From Persicaria tinctoria (taxonomy: Eukaryota; Streptophyta; Magnoliopsida; Caryophyllales; Polygonaceae), in the NCBI GenBank assembly GCA_037127255.1, contig JBANSL010000009.1:16752475-16816474 (forward strand): a stretch of 64,000 bases of DNA. Reading direction: 5' to 3'. Below, in pieces: positions 33,681-44,313 of this stretch. The position numbers were made by a program, and so were the translations under genes. A model generated the notes under the pieces. That model did no database searches, was not told where the DNA came from, and saw nothing but the letters and a program-made list of their open reading frames with translations. Within the stretch, counting starts at the first letter, position 1. The number at the start of each line of letters is the position of its first letter.

Positions 33681-34392
33681 GATACTTAGGGCTTTGGACT
33701 CCTCACCTGTGTCCTATCTCGCCGAACTTTTATCTCAGCGAGCAGGGTCGATCTACCTTTATCTCCTGAGGTGATCGGAATTTTTTTTCACTCATTCCAT
33801 TTTCCATCAATTTCAAACAATTTCCTACCGAACTCCAATAATGATAACAACAACACAAACACCATATGATAATCTCCATAATGTGACATCATTCTCAACA
33901 TAATCGCCGGATAGGAAATAAGGTAAAGAATGGTAATATTTAGATCATGTGGAGCAATGTATGAAATAAGGCATAATACGGTTTTTGTGATGCATAAGCA
34001 TAGGTAAGGCTAGGATATAACAATATGAGAATTGTATGGAAATATAAAGTCCTCCATCCTCTTATCATGCAACATGTCAAAAACAACATCAAATTTTACC
34101 ATCTTCTATGGTTTTCCATAAAATATGCATTTCATTGTGACTTCCCTTTACTAGGCAATTTCATGCTATATCTCTAATGAATCCAATTTTGCATCGTCGA
34201 GTTCAATAAAAGCATCGATGACTCTTTTCTTTGAACAATTTACAAGCATTGGGAGATGTCTCATATAACTTTGAGTTTAGCATTTAAGCACAAAAATTTA
34301 AAATTTTACTCAAAATTCACCATGTTAAACCAAAAGCAAGAATAAAACATAAATAAATAATATTAAGCTCTTCCCCCACCCCATACTTAAAA

Positions 34393-34414
34393 TATACAGT
34401 GTCCCTACTGTATA
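34393..34414 (-). promoter_or_regulatory. RGGA-type hairpin, upstream copy (T2)
   Basis: Minus strand TATACAGT-AGGGAC-ACTGTATA followed by AAGTATGGGGTGGGGG. Identical to 6179-6200. Confidence 0.5.
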
Positions 34415-34771
34415 AAATCAATATAAAATAAGGGTAAATGAAGGAAGTCACCGAATAACGCGCTGTAGAGTCAAAACAGGGCCGTCGAGTAACTGAGGTA
34501 GTCGACGCCGAGTAGATCTCCTCGACGTCGAGTACAGATCCTACGTCGAGTGGAATGGTGAAGTTGAGGAAGCTTCTTGGTTGGTCGACGTCGAGTAGAA
34601 CTTTGTGCTCGATGTTCCACTTGGTCGATCTCGACTTGGCCTAGTTGATTTAGACTGACTGTCAGGGACTTCTTCTTCCACTCTTTGCGATCCTTTTATG
34701 ATTCTCGACCTAAAAATGTTAGATATTGCACAAAGACAAGACCTTCCACATGAAGCATTCAAAACTAAAAA

Positions 34772-35502
34772 CAAAAGGCTTTATTGATTCGCTTAGCTTA
34801 GGATCCTAATAGCTCACCGAGAAGCCTCTCTCCTATACAATTGCAATCTAGTCAACTCATGTTCCCTTGGAGTCCTAGACCAATCTAGAAGAGCCCCACC
34901 TCTCTCAGCTATCTATTACAATCCTCTTACTCTCATAAATCAATAGCCTAGTGCAACTTCCCGAGTTACAAACGCTCGAGTAACACTATAAATGAATATA
35001 TCCTATAAGCTCACAGTGACTCTCAAAGGCTTTGAAATAAACAACAAACTCTAGAGCGCTTAGTAGAGAGACACTTGGAAGACAGATCTCGCTTGAATGA
35101 ATGAAAGCTCGTGTAGCACTTGTTATCTCTGTCTTCTTCTTCCTTTACTTTATATAAGAGCATGGAATGGCGCCTAAGAATCTTCACCAATGGCTCTTTC
35201 GAATCAGGCTTGATCTTGAATCTTCTATTTATGGATACTCCGAAGCCATGATTCTATTTGAATGTGATCTCCTCAATATGTACTAAAGGAAAGATATAAT
35301 CTCGAATATACTTCCTGAAAAGGTTAGTCAAACATATATATATAATATAACGGAAGTATATAATAAGATAAAATAATATTCGGAAAAATAAGATAGGTTT
35401 TGTATTTCATCAACTGTTAACGCTCCAAGGCCTTTGACACAAACATCCTGTCAAAGCCCTTGAAACATTTATTCCAATTTCCATCAAGGGAGTGAGTTAT
35501 CA
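34772..35502 (-). repeat. C2 3' LTR, truncated
   Basis: Starts TGATAACTC at 35502 on the minus strand. It has a TATA box (minus CTCTTATATAAAG, 35148-35160). It lacks the last 269 bp present in the other LTR (48062-48330). The AT-repeat is short here (about 12 bp) and over 30 bp in the 5' LTR. Confidence 0.85.
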
Positions 35503-35516
35503 ATCTCCCCCTTGAT
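35503..35516 (-). promoter_or_regulatory. C2 polypurine tract
   Basis: Minus strand ATCAAGGGGGAGAT directly before the 3' LTR. Confidence 0.85.
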
Positions 35517-35859
35517 GAAAGAAAAAACCTGTGCATCCCTGCAACTTAGTCAAACATAGATAATAAAATAGAAATCAGACTAAGTACCTGCAAGGGTTAG
35601 ACAAATGTTGGATCAAAAATTTTAAGGCATGTAAAAACCATCCAACCGAAAACCATAAAAAAAAAACCAAGGTCTTCCAAGACCTTTAAGCAGAGGTTTT
35701 CAAAGTCTAAGCACCACAGATCATCTCCCCCGTTTTGTCTTTCAACAAAAGGCGGAGGTAAAAAAACAGCCACCAAAAAGTCACCAAAAGTTTTGAGAAT
35801 GTATCCAACAAACCAGCAATGTATCAAGTTCTTAGGGGTGGGATAGGGTAGGGTAGGGT

Positions 35860-36152
35860 TTAGTCATCCGGAGCATCATCAGTGAGCCTCGTCCACAGTC
35901 CTTCCAACATCTTTGAAATCCCGCTCATCTCCGTCATAATCTCTTTCTGCAGCTCCTGAATATCCAGGCGAACCTCCTCCAATGATATGGACTCGACTCG
36001 GGTGGAGCGAATACAACTCCCAATCGTCCGGTTGTCAAAGGTATAAGTCGATCGATCACCCGTAGGTGCTCCGTACTAGACTCGATCTCGGTGAGCCCTC
36101 GTGAAATTGCAAATAATTCCAAAGCCTCGAGTTGACTTTTACGTACACTCAA
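35860..36152 (-). pseudogene. C2 third ORF, C-terminal piece
   Basis: The minus strand ends in the acidic tail RLTDDAPDD and a stop at 35860. It is preceded by a helical stretch (EEVRLDIQELQKEIMTEM) and, after a frameshift near 35965, by SQLEALELFAISRGLTEIES. I assign it to the third ORF of C2 by position, between the G2 insertion and the C2 polypurine tract. The family is uncharacterised. Confidence 0.45.
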
Positions 36153-36185
36153 TTGAAACGGTTGCCGTGACCTCCGAACCGGCTA

Positions 36186-36744
36186 ACTAGCATTGCTAAT
36201 TAATTAGACGAGTGACCACGTAAGTGCGGTGCGAGACGGTGGAGATCTCAGTCGCCCGATCCGGACAACATACAATTGCAACACATCCGGCAGCAGTGGG
36301 ATAGGACTTAGGCCAGCAGTCCTACAGTCGCAGCAGTGGTGGTGATCAACAGCGGTGTGGCGGAGAGGTGATGGTGAAGGCAGAGGGACGGTAGCGGAGA
36401 GGCGGTGGTGATCGGAGCAAGGCGAATCTCTTCTAAACGAGGATGAGACTCCGATCTTCAATCAATTCCAGCGAGAATCTTTGATTGAAGAAAGGGGGAG
36501 TATCAACTCAACGCTCTGCAATCCTCTAATTTTGACGTAAAAATGACAATTAACCCTAAAAGAGTATTTATAGGAAAATACTAATAACCCTAATTAATTA
36601 ACTAATGAACCTAATTAACTAACGGGCTGGACTTACTATGTAAAGTAAGTCCACACCATTATTAATAAATAATGCTAAAAATAGAAATGAGTCTTAATAA
36701 TAAATAGTTTATGTGAACGACGTCGGAAAGGTATCCGACGGAGG
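36186..36744 (-). repeat. Probable G2 3' LTR (boundaries approximate)
   Basis: Non-coding DNA after the G2 polyprotein with a promoter-like CTATAAATA (minus, 36565-36573), followed on that strand by a leader rich in CTCTCCGCCAC-like sequence. No matching LTR was found on the other side of G2, so the call and boundaries are tentative. Confidence 0.4.
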
Positions 36745-36929
36745 CTAAGACGCATCACACGGAGTGTCAGCGACATATACTAATAAGCTCAATGATGGTG
36801 GTTGCTCCGGTTTAGAAGCGAAGCCTCGAGTGATAATGGACGCGGTGGCTCTTGCGATCGCCTTGGCTCTCGCTCTAGTCATTGGTCCGTCAGAACAGAC
36901 ACTCATGGCTTCCTCCTCTTCCTGTACGG

Positions 36930-38936
36930 TCAATGAGGGAGGTTGGGACATATCATCCTCCCCCCTTGAGAGGGAAGCGTCCCCGCTTCCTCATCCAAGT
37001 ACTCAGGATCCTCATATGGCGACAAGTCGGAGACGTTGAATGTAGCATGGACTCCGTAAGAATCTGGCAACTCCAGCTTGAAGGCATTGTCACCAATGGC
37101 CTGAATAACTCTAAAGGGGCCGTCGCCTCTGTTGGACAGCTTTGACTTCCTCTTCGATGGGAAACGATCCTTCCTCAAGTGTAACCATACAAGATCACCA
37201 GGCTTGAACATCATCTTCTTGCGGCCTTTACTCCGTTGAGTCTCAATCTGTGTAGCACGGCGTTCCAGCTGTAGCCGTGTCCTCTGATGGAGTTCCTTGA
37301 TCATCTGAGCGCGATTTCCAGCTTGCAAGTGGTCATCCTTCAATGGCTTAGGCGTCAAGTCCAATGGTGTCAATGGATTCCTGCCGTAGACGACTTTAAA
37401 AGGAGACAAATTGGTCGCTGAATGCCTGCACCTATTGTAACAAAACTCCACGGTAGAAAGTAAGTCCTCCCAACGCCTGGGGTTGGCGTTGAGCATGGTC
37501 CGAAGTAATGCTCCCAATGTCCTATTGGTCACTTCTGTTTGGCCATCCGTTTGGGGATGATAGCTGGTTGAAAACAAGAGTTTTGTACCAAGCTTTCCCC
37601 ATAGAGTCCTCCAAAATTGTCCAACAAATTTAGAGTCTCTATCAGAGACGATGGTATGCGGTATCCCATGGAGACGAACGACATTGTCAAAGAATAGAGT
37701 CGCAATCTCAGAGGCACTATTTGTGGTCTTACAAGCCACAAAGTGGGCCATCTTTGAAAACCTATCAACAATGACAAATATCGCATCTCGTCCCCTGCGA
37801 GACATCGGCAAACCAACGACAAAGTCCATAGACAAGTCCTCCCACGGGCCTGATGGAATAGGCAATGGCTGGTAAAGGCCATGTGGCTGAGAACTTGCCT
37901 TGGCACGGTGACAGGTGACGCAAACTCGAACATAGCGCGTTACCTGCCGTGTCATGTGGGGCCAAAAGAAGTGCTCACGTAGAACACCAAGAGTCTTGGA
38001 AACACCAAAATGACCTCGGCCATCATGTGCTTCTCGGACCAAGAGTAAGCGAATAGAACATGATGGAATGCATAACTTACCAGCTTTAAACAGAAAACCA
38101 TCATGCAAATAGAAACTAGCATACTCCCTATTACTCAAGCAAATGTCTAGAATGGGCTTAAAAAATTCATCAGAAGCATATAAATCACGAATTAAGCCAA
38201 ATCCTAACACACGTGACTGAACAGAAATAATGAGAACATACCTCCTAGACAACGCATCAGCAACAACGTTGTCTTTACCTTTCTTGTGCTGGACGACATA
38301 AGGAAAGGTCTCTAGAAATTCCACCCAGCGAGCATGTCTCTTACTCAGCAGCGCCTGACTCTTCAGGCAACGTAAGGCGGCATGGTCACTGTGGATCACA
38401 AACTCACATGGCCAGAGGTAGTGTTGCCACGTTTTCAGCACTCGGATCAGGGCATACAACTCCTTGTCATATGTGGAGTAATTCAGCTGTGCACCTGCCA
38501 ACTTCTCAGAAAAATATGCAATAGGTTGTCGACCTTGGTGTAAAATACCTCCAATGCCTATGTTAGAAGCATCAACCTCTATCTCAAAAGTCCTAGAAAA
38601 ATCAGGCAATTGCAGCAAAGGTGCATTACACAAAGCATCTTTCAACCTATTAAAAGCAGCATCTAATTTTGGGTTCCATTCAACAACAGCATTACGTTTT
38701 GTTAAAGCATGCAAAGGGGCTGCAATAGTAGAAAAATCCTTAACAAAACGCCTATAAAAACCAGCTAACCCAAGGAAAGATCGAACCTGTGTGGCCGTAG
38801 TAGGCTGAGGCCACTCACGAATAGCAGCAACCTTCGACTGGTCCATGTGTAAACCTTCTTTGGAGACTACAAACCCCAAGAAGATGGTGGACGGAGCACA
38901 GAAGCTACATTTGGCTAGATTGCCATATAGCTGCTC
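36930..38936 (-). pseudogene. G2 RNase H-integrase region
   Basis: Continues the polyprotein after the stop at 38937-38939. RT thumb region ([16 protein letters not shown]), RNase H ([33 protein letters not shown]), integrase HHCC zinc finger (HDGRGHFG ... CVTCHRAK) and DDE core ([26 protein letters not shown]). A GPY/F-like module follows ([20 protein letters not shown]), with no chromodomain seen. The 649-aa frame is open. A short downstream frame (36745-36951) encodes GPMTRARAKAIA, a tail often seen after such polyproteins, in another frame. Confidence 0.9.
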
Positions 38937-39719
38937 CTATCGAAGTCTCTCTAATACGAGCCTAAGATGCTCAGTATGATCTGCAAGATTGGGTGAGTAT
39001 ACAAGAATATCATCAAAATAAACCACAAGAAACTTACCCAAATAGTCTCTGAAGACGTGATTCATCAGTCTCATAAAGGTCGAGGGGGCATTGGTGAGAC
39101 CAAATGGCATGACAAGCCACTCATAGAGCCCATACTTGGTCTTGAATGCCGTCTTCCACTCGTCACCTTCCTGCATCCTGATCTGATGGTATCCGCTTCG
39201 CAGATCAATCTTAGTGAAGATGCATGCACCATATAGCTCATCCAACATGTCATCTAATCTCGGAATGGGATGCCTGTACTTCACTGTAATCTGATTGATG
39301 GCTCTGCAGACGACGCACATGCGCCAAGAACCATCCTTCTTAGGAACCAGGATGACCGGGACTGCGCAAGGGCTTAAGGATTCCCTCACATAGCCACGAT
39401 CCAGCAAATCCTCAACCTGTCGCTAAAGCTCCTTAGTTTCCTCTGGACCAGCCTTGTAAGCAGGCCGATTAGGCAAGCTAGCTCCAGGCACCAAATCAAT
39501 TTGATGCTCTATCCCTCGAAGTGGTGGTAGTCCAGAAGGGAGCTCATCAGGGAAGACATCAGCATAGTCTTCTAGCAGCTTTGCAATAGCCGGTGGCAAA
39601 GCAGTATCCCCGGCATTGGTCTCTTGAAACGGTTGTGGAATCAGCAAGAAACAAGGCGCCTTTCCCCGTAAAGGTGCCGTGATAGTGGAGGGTCTGGCAA
39701 GGATCAGACGTGGTTCCAC
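38937..39719 (-). pseudogene. G2 reverse transcriptase region
   Basis: Core motifs present: [49 protein letters not shown] and the catalytic [13 protein letters not shown] at 39423-39425 and a TAG at 38937-38939 interrupt an otherwise continuous frame. Both would be CAG (Gln) after one C-to-T change. VVCRAIN differs from the usual VDYRALN-like motif. Confidence 0.9.
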
Positions 39720-39731
39720 TTTTCCTTGAAG

Positions 39732-40634
39732 TCATGCAGGCGGCGGTGGTGTAGGGGAATGACTAGACGCCGCTGCAGTTCTATCTCGCTCTACCTGGTC
39801 CAGTAAAATCTCACTCGGGGAAAGTGGTAAGAGCTTGACGCGCTTCCCGTGGTAATTGAACACATAAGTGTTCAGAAAACCATCGTGAAGAACACGTCTG
39901 TCGAACTGCCGTGGACGTCCTAACAGCAAGTGGGTGGCGTCCATAACAACGACATCACAAACAACAGTGTCCTTGTAAGGACCCATAGCAAAAGAAATAG
40001 AACACTGTTCAGCAATAGGGGTACCTTGTTGAGATGATAACCATTGAAGACCATAAGGTTGAGGATGTTGCGTTGTAGGGATCTTTAGGTGATCAACAAC
40101 CTTTCTGCTGACAAGGTTGCTGCAGCTACCACTATCAATAATCACGGACAGCGCAAGAGACTCAACCAAGCATCTCGTGTGGAATAAGTTTTCCCTTTGA
40201 GACTCAGGATTGACCTCTTTCACTGTAAGCACCTTTCGATTTACCAATGACAACATGGTGCCTTCATGAGTAACTGGAGCATAACAAGCTTCTTCTTCCT
40301 CAACATGATCTTGGCTATCATCCGCAACGAGCTCAGGTTGCTCGTCGTCATCCAAAGAAGCATAGCCCACCTGGTCTATAAACATTACCCTTTTAGCATT
40401 AGGGCAGTCTCTCTTCCAGTGTCCCTTGCTTCCACATCTGAAGCATTCCGCATCTTTAGACCTATCAGACGCGGAGGGAGCTGTGTTCTTGGCTAACGGC
40501 TGGCGAGGAACAGCTACACTAGCTTTCTGAGGAGTCGATCTAGTGTTGGAACCTATTCCTGCACTCGGCTGACGCACATTAGAACTAATAAATTGACCAG
40601 AGCTAGAAGCATACCTGGCAGCAGTTGCTGCTTT
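39732..40634 (-). pseudogene. G2 nucleocapsid and protease region
   Basis: Zinc knuckle CFRCGSKGHWKRDCPNAK (CCHC) is followed after an acidic linker by the aspartic protease SLALSVIIDSGSCSNLVS (active Asp in DSG) and a flap-like region ending LLLGRPRQFDRR. A TGA at 39732-39734 is explainable as CGA (Arg) with a C-to-T change. Same frame as the parts before and after. Confidence 0.9.
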
Positions 40635-42170
40635 TCATTTCACCTGGTTGTAAATCTGCATGGATGTGTGGGTTAAGGTATTCATGTCGTGAATTGGGAG
40701 GATTTCCAATGGATCACGAATATTAGCATTTAACCCAGTCAAAAACCTCGTTCTCAAGGTAGAAGGACTCACTGAAATGTTAGCTTTGTAATACATATCC
40801 TCAAGCTTAGAAAAGAACTCTAAAGAAGTAAGGTTACCTTGAGAAGTCGTAGCTATCTGAAATCTCATCTGGTCTCTGTAGTTCTGAGGAACATACTTCT
40901 GCGTCATCACATAAGCTAGCTGATTCCATGCAGTAACTGGTGGCTTGTTCCTCCGTAAGCGGTCATCAACAAAGCGATGCCACCATACTCTCGCTGCTCC
41001 TCTAAAGTGCAAAGTAGCAACTTGCACTTTCTCATTGTCAGGTATCCGACAGTAGCGAAGAGTGTACTCTGTAGCCTGTAACCACTCTAGAAAAACAGCA
41101 GGATCATATTCACCCAAAAATTCATCAATTTTAACCTTTACCTCATGGCGAGCGCGAGGTGCTTCGCCTACATGATGGTGATGCCCGCCGAAAGTGGGTG
41201 ATGGAGAACGCTGGTGTGGTGCACGATGGCGACGCCGCGGGGGACGACGGTGTTGGCAGTGAGGAGGCGTGTCATCATGAATTGGTTGGCGACGATCGTC
41301 CCTGTGGTTAGGACGATGGTCCCTGGGGTGATGGTCAACTCCGTGTCCATGGAATCGATCATCAACATCAAATGGTTCCGCATTCGGTATCCAATCAGCT
41401 GGGTTGTGCTGCAACTCATAAGGGTCACCTAAAGGAGGAAATTGATGAGGATTAATCATACCTTGGTGAGGGAGCTCCTCGGCGTCATACTCCTCAAAGT
41501 CATCATAGTGGGGTGTCTGGGAGTAGTAACCAGCTTGGCCTGGCCTTGGAGTACGAGATAATGGATGATCTCGGCGTGTATCATACTCCGAAGGCAGGTC
41601 GTCATAGTGAGCAGGGCGCCTGGTACGGCGATGGCGAGCATCTCTAGGCGAGGAATGACGGTTTCGGCCACTAGTGTGTGGCGTCCGTGGCTCATAGCGA
41701 TCCGAGAAATGGATGGGACGCTGCTGACGTCGTCCTGAGTCATACTCATCGTCATCGGATGGATCATCAAAGACAGGATTGTCTTTGTGAGTGTAACCAG
41801 GAGTAGCTGAATGCAGAATCTGGTGACTCTCAATGGTGCTGTGCATGCGCTGAAACTGAGCCTTGGATGTCGAAGGAGGAACTGTACCCTTACCCTTGTC
41901 AATGACAGGGTGAGTGCCACCCTGTCCATCTGGTTGCTGAGAAGTGTCATGAGAGGCATCTAATTTGGCTTGCAACTCAGTGACAAGCTGTCGCAGGGTC
42001 TGGATCTCACTTTGCTCTTGGGTCAACTGCGTCTCCTGAGGTGTGTCTTCGGTGACTCTAGGGAGAACAGTGGTGTTCCCCTGTCTATTGTCACCTACAT
42101 TACCATCTCCCGTCACTGGGGTGTTGATATCGCCTATGACAATACTGGACATGGCGAGTAAAATGCACAA
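40635..42170 (-). pseudogene. G2 Gag region
   Basis: 511 codons from ATG 42170. A long N-terminal region is rich in Arg, His, Asp and Tyr, followed by a Retrotrans_gag core (FLEWLQATEYTLRYC, LHFRGAARVWWHRFV, LTSLEFFSKLEDMYY, RTRFLTGLN). It ends at TGA 40635-40637, probably CGA originally, after which the same frame continues into the nucleocapsid. It forms the virus-like-particle core in intact relatives. As a Ty3/gypsy element the clade is unsettled. Confidence 0.9.
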
Positions 42171-42719
42171 AAGAAAGCAACAAGCACAGATATGCCAACG
42201 AACTTAATTGTTCAACACCAAAAATCAGCTATTAGGCTATGCCGTGAGGGCGGCTTAAGGCTGTAGGCGAAGATGGTGGTTATAGCAACTAGTCCGCAAA
42301 CACTAACAAGAGCAAATCCCAAATCAAGCACAAATAGTGGCAATGAGAAGACGAAATGTGAAGTAGAGATGAGAGACAGCAGAAGTGAACACGGTCCTGG
42401 GTTACCTTATTTTGGCTATGCCGAACCAAAGGTCCTGGGTTACCTTATTTTGGCTATGCTGAACCAAAAAGGTGAACGATTACCTTATTTTGGCTGTGCG
42501 TCACTAAAAAGCAAATTTTTTTTTTATTTTTTTTTGTTTTTGAAGGAGTTCTTCGAATCACCAAATTTGAGTTTTTTATTTTTAATGAGGTGTTCTTCGA
42601 ATCACCAAACTTAGAACATCATGAAAGCAAATGATGCAAAACAACTAAAAAAAAGCAATGGTGTATAGAAAAGATTCAATGCACGTTCAGAACAAGCAAC
42701 AAGCTAATGCAACGAAACT
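42171..42719 (-). other. G2 leader region
   Basis: Non-coding DNA upstream of G2 Gag. It contains a tandem repeat (42401-42505) and two copies of TTCTTCGAATCACCAAA (about 42547 and 42592). No LTR or primer site could be identified. CATGAAAGCAAATGAT occurs at about 42622 and again at 42721, the second copy being the edge of the C2 third ORF. Confidence 0.45.
42401..42505 (+). repeat. Tandem repeat, about 36 bp x 3
   Basis: Units contain GGTTACCTTATTTTGGCTAT and end in GCCGAACCAAA-like sequence. The third unit is diverged. It sits in the leader of G2. Confidence 0.85.
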
Positions 42720-43858
42720 TCATGAAAGCAAATGATACTTGGCTCGGGCAAGGATGATGCAATTCTCTTTTGAGGGGTGGATTTCAGAGGGTGGAACTGG
42801 GGTAGGTAAGCCTAGGAAATCTGCAAAATCATTGGAGTTGAGAGAGATTCTAACCCCTTTGACAACAGACTCCAAAGACCAACCATTGGTGTCGTTTTTG
42901 GCTTTTAGGTTAATGTAGAAAAGTCGAGTAAGCTGGGGTAGTAGACTGTCTCAAGGTTAAGAAGGGTCCAGGCTGGGGATTTTTTTAGGAGCTCAATGCC
43001 AGGTAAATTCAAAGCTTCAAAGAACTCAAAATCTAAAAAATCAGAACAACTAATCTTACGATTTCGAAACTCGTCTACCCACTTACCAGCAGTCTCAGCA
43101 TCTTGAAACCAAGAGGAGGGCAAAGATTGGTTTACCTGGATATAGGCCGGGGGGTCTGCATTCTTTCTGCGCGCAACTGTTGGAGCAGCTCTTTTGACAG
43201 GCGCTACAAGACTCTTGACAATGCCCTTCCTGGTGCGCTTGGGGGATGGAGGCTTGACAGCAGCAGGGGCTTTCCGCTTCTTTAGAGACGAGGGAGGAGG
43301 AGGAGAAGGAGAGGGAGATTCTTCCTCCTCTTCCTCAGACCCCGAGTCCTCACCGGACCCCGCTTCATCTCCTTCAGGTTCCTCGTCCTCTCCAGATCCC
43401 TCTTGCTCTTCTTCTTCTTCCACAGGCTCCTCCTCGGATGGAACCTCCTCGGCTTCGGCTTCCTTCCGAATCCGCTCAGCTTCTTCCTCGGCCAGTTTCT
43501 TAGCAAGCTCGGCCTCCTCATCGGCCTTTTTCTTCCTTAAGGCCTCCTCCTCGGCTTCCTTGGCAGCATCTCTTTCTAGGAGGGCGTCTAGGTCATCTTC
43601 GTCCACTTCCTCGTCCACTTCCTCAGCCAGAATCTTCCTCTTTCCTTTCTGTTTAGAACTGATCGGCTTCTTAGCATAGCGCTTTTGAGAGCCCTTGGGA
43701 ACAATGGCCGAGCTCTCAGCGATGGTGCTCTGGATGACAGTTGGGACGATAGCTTGGGGAGCGGGTTCAGGTGTGGGAGAGGTAGCAGTGGCCTGACGGC
43801 CCTTGGGAGTGGCGCCAAGTCTTTTGGGTTTGATAACTTTCTTGGTTTTGGGTGCCAT
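42720..43858 (-). pseudogene. C2 third ORF (SIRE-type extra ORF), frameshifted
   Basis: Starts MAPKTKKVIKPKRLG with several basic nuclear-localisation-like clusters. A strongly acidic Glu-rich coiled-coil-like middle (about residues 80-190), a Ser/Pro stretch, a second basic cluster (KKRKAPAAVKPPSPKRTRK) and a globular region containing WFQDAETAGKWVDEF follow. The frame as read ends at 42905. A frameshift near 42940 allows the alternative frame (LFYINLKAKNDTNGWSLE) to continue to about 42720, resembling the domain often named putative plant transposon protein. It lies downstream of pol on the same strand, as in SIRE elements, where the product is sometimes called envelope-like. No signal peptide or membrane segment is seen. 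Confidence 0.65.
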
Positions 43859-44313
43859 GGAGGAAATCGTCTAGGGTTTTCTTAGAACAGATGAGAGGTT
43901 TGAAGAGGGAGAAGGTGAGGGGGTTTGGATTAATTCTGAGTGTGGTTTGTAATCGGGTACAGTATTGGGTTTAAGTAGAGGGAGTGATGGGACGGTTTTA
44001 GAGTTCCAAGGAAAGAAATCATTACATTGCCAATTTGAAAGGATTCAAAATTCAAATGTTCCATTAAAATCGGACTAAAAAACCGTGTGATTTAGTTCCA
44101 AAATTAAAATAATCTTAACGGTTAAGAAAAACACAGAAATAGGCAATTTTGAAATTCAATAAAAATTATAATTGATTAAATATCTAAAAAGATATTAACC
44201 AAAAATATATGGTCCGATAAATGTAATCTACCATTTAGTTCACACACCTTGACACAGTCTTCAAGGGTCTTGACACTAAGTAGAATTTATCTTTCGTAAA
44301 GGGAATGCTCCCC

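Larger units (their letters stand above)
28214..34476 (+). repeat. Segmental duplication, copy 2
   Basis: Direct repeat of 1-6262 (see there). Here the left continuation is visible (the rest of the hAT element, then CACTA), and the right side continues in the same T-family element. Copy 2 is therefore the less disturbed one. Confidence 0.95.
33194..34771 (-). other. T2 internal remnant (3' untranslated region and ORF end)
   Basis: Contains the polypurine tract beside the LTR, both RGGA hairpins and one CATGACACCCAT motif. At 34485-34650 there is a TCGA array that can be read as a Ser/Thr-rich peptide on the minus strand. No retroviral domain is recognised. It ends at the truncated C2 LTR. 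Confidence 0.65.

Noticed and set aside
36745..36951. Separate small gene encoding a TRARAK-containing peptide
   Set aside because: This motif normally ends gypsy polyproteins; here it is the frame-shifted tail of G2.
43194..43679. Serine-rich open frame on the plus strand opposite the C2 third ORF
   Set aside because: Reverse of the Glu-rich coding stretch; polyserine is the usual shadow of poly-Glu codons.
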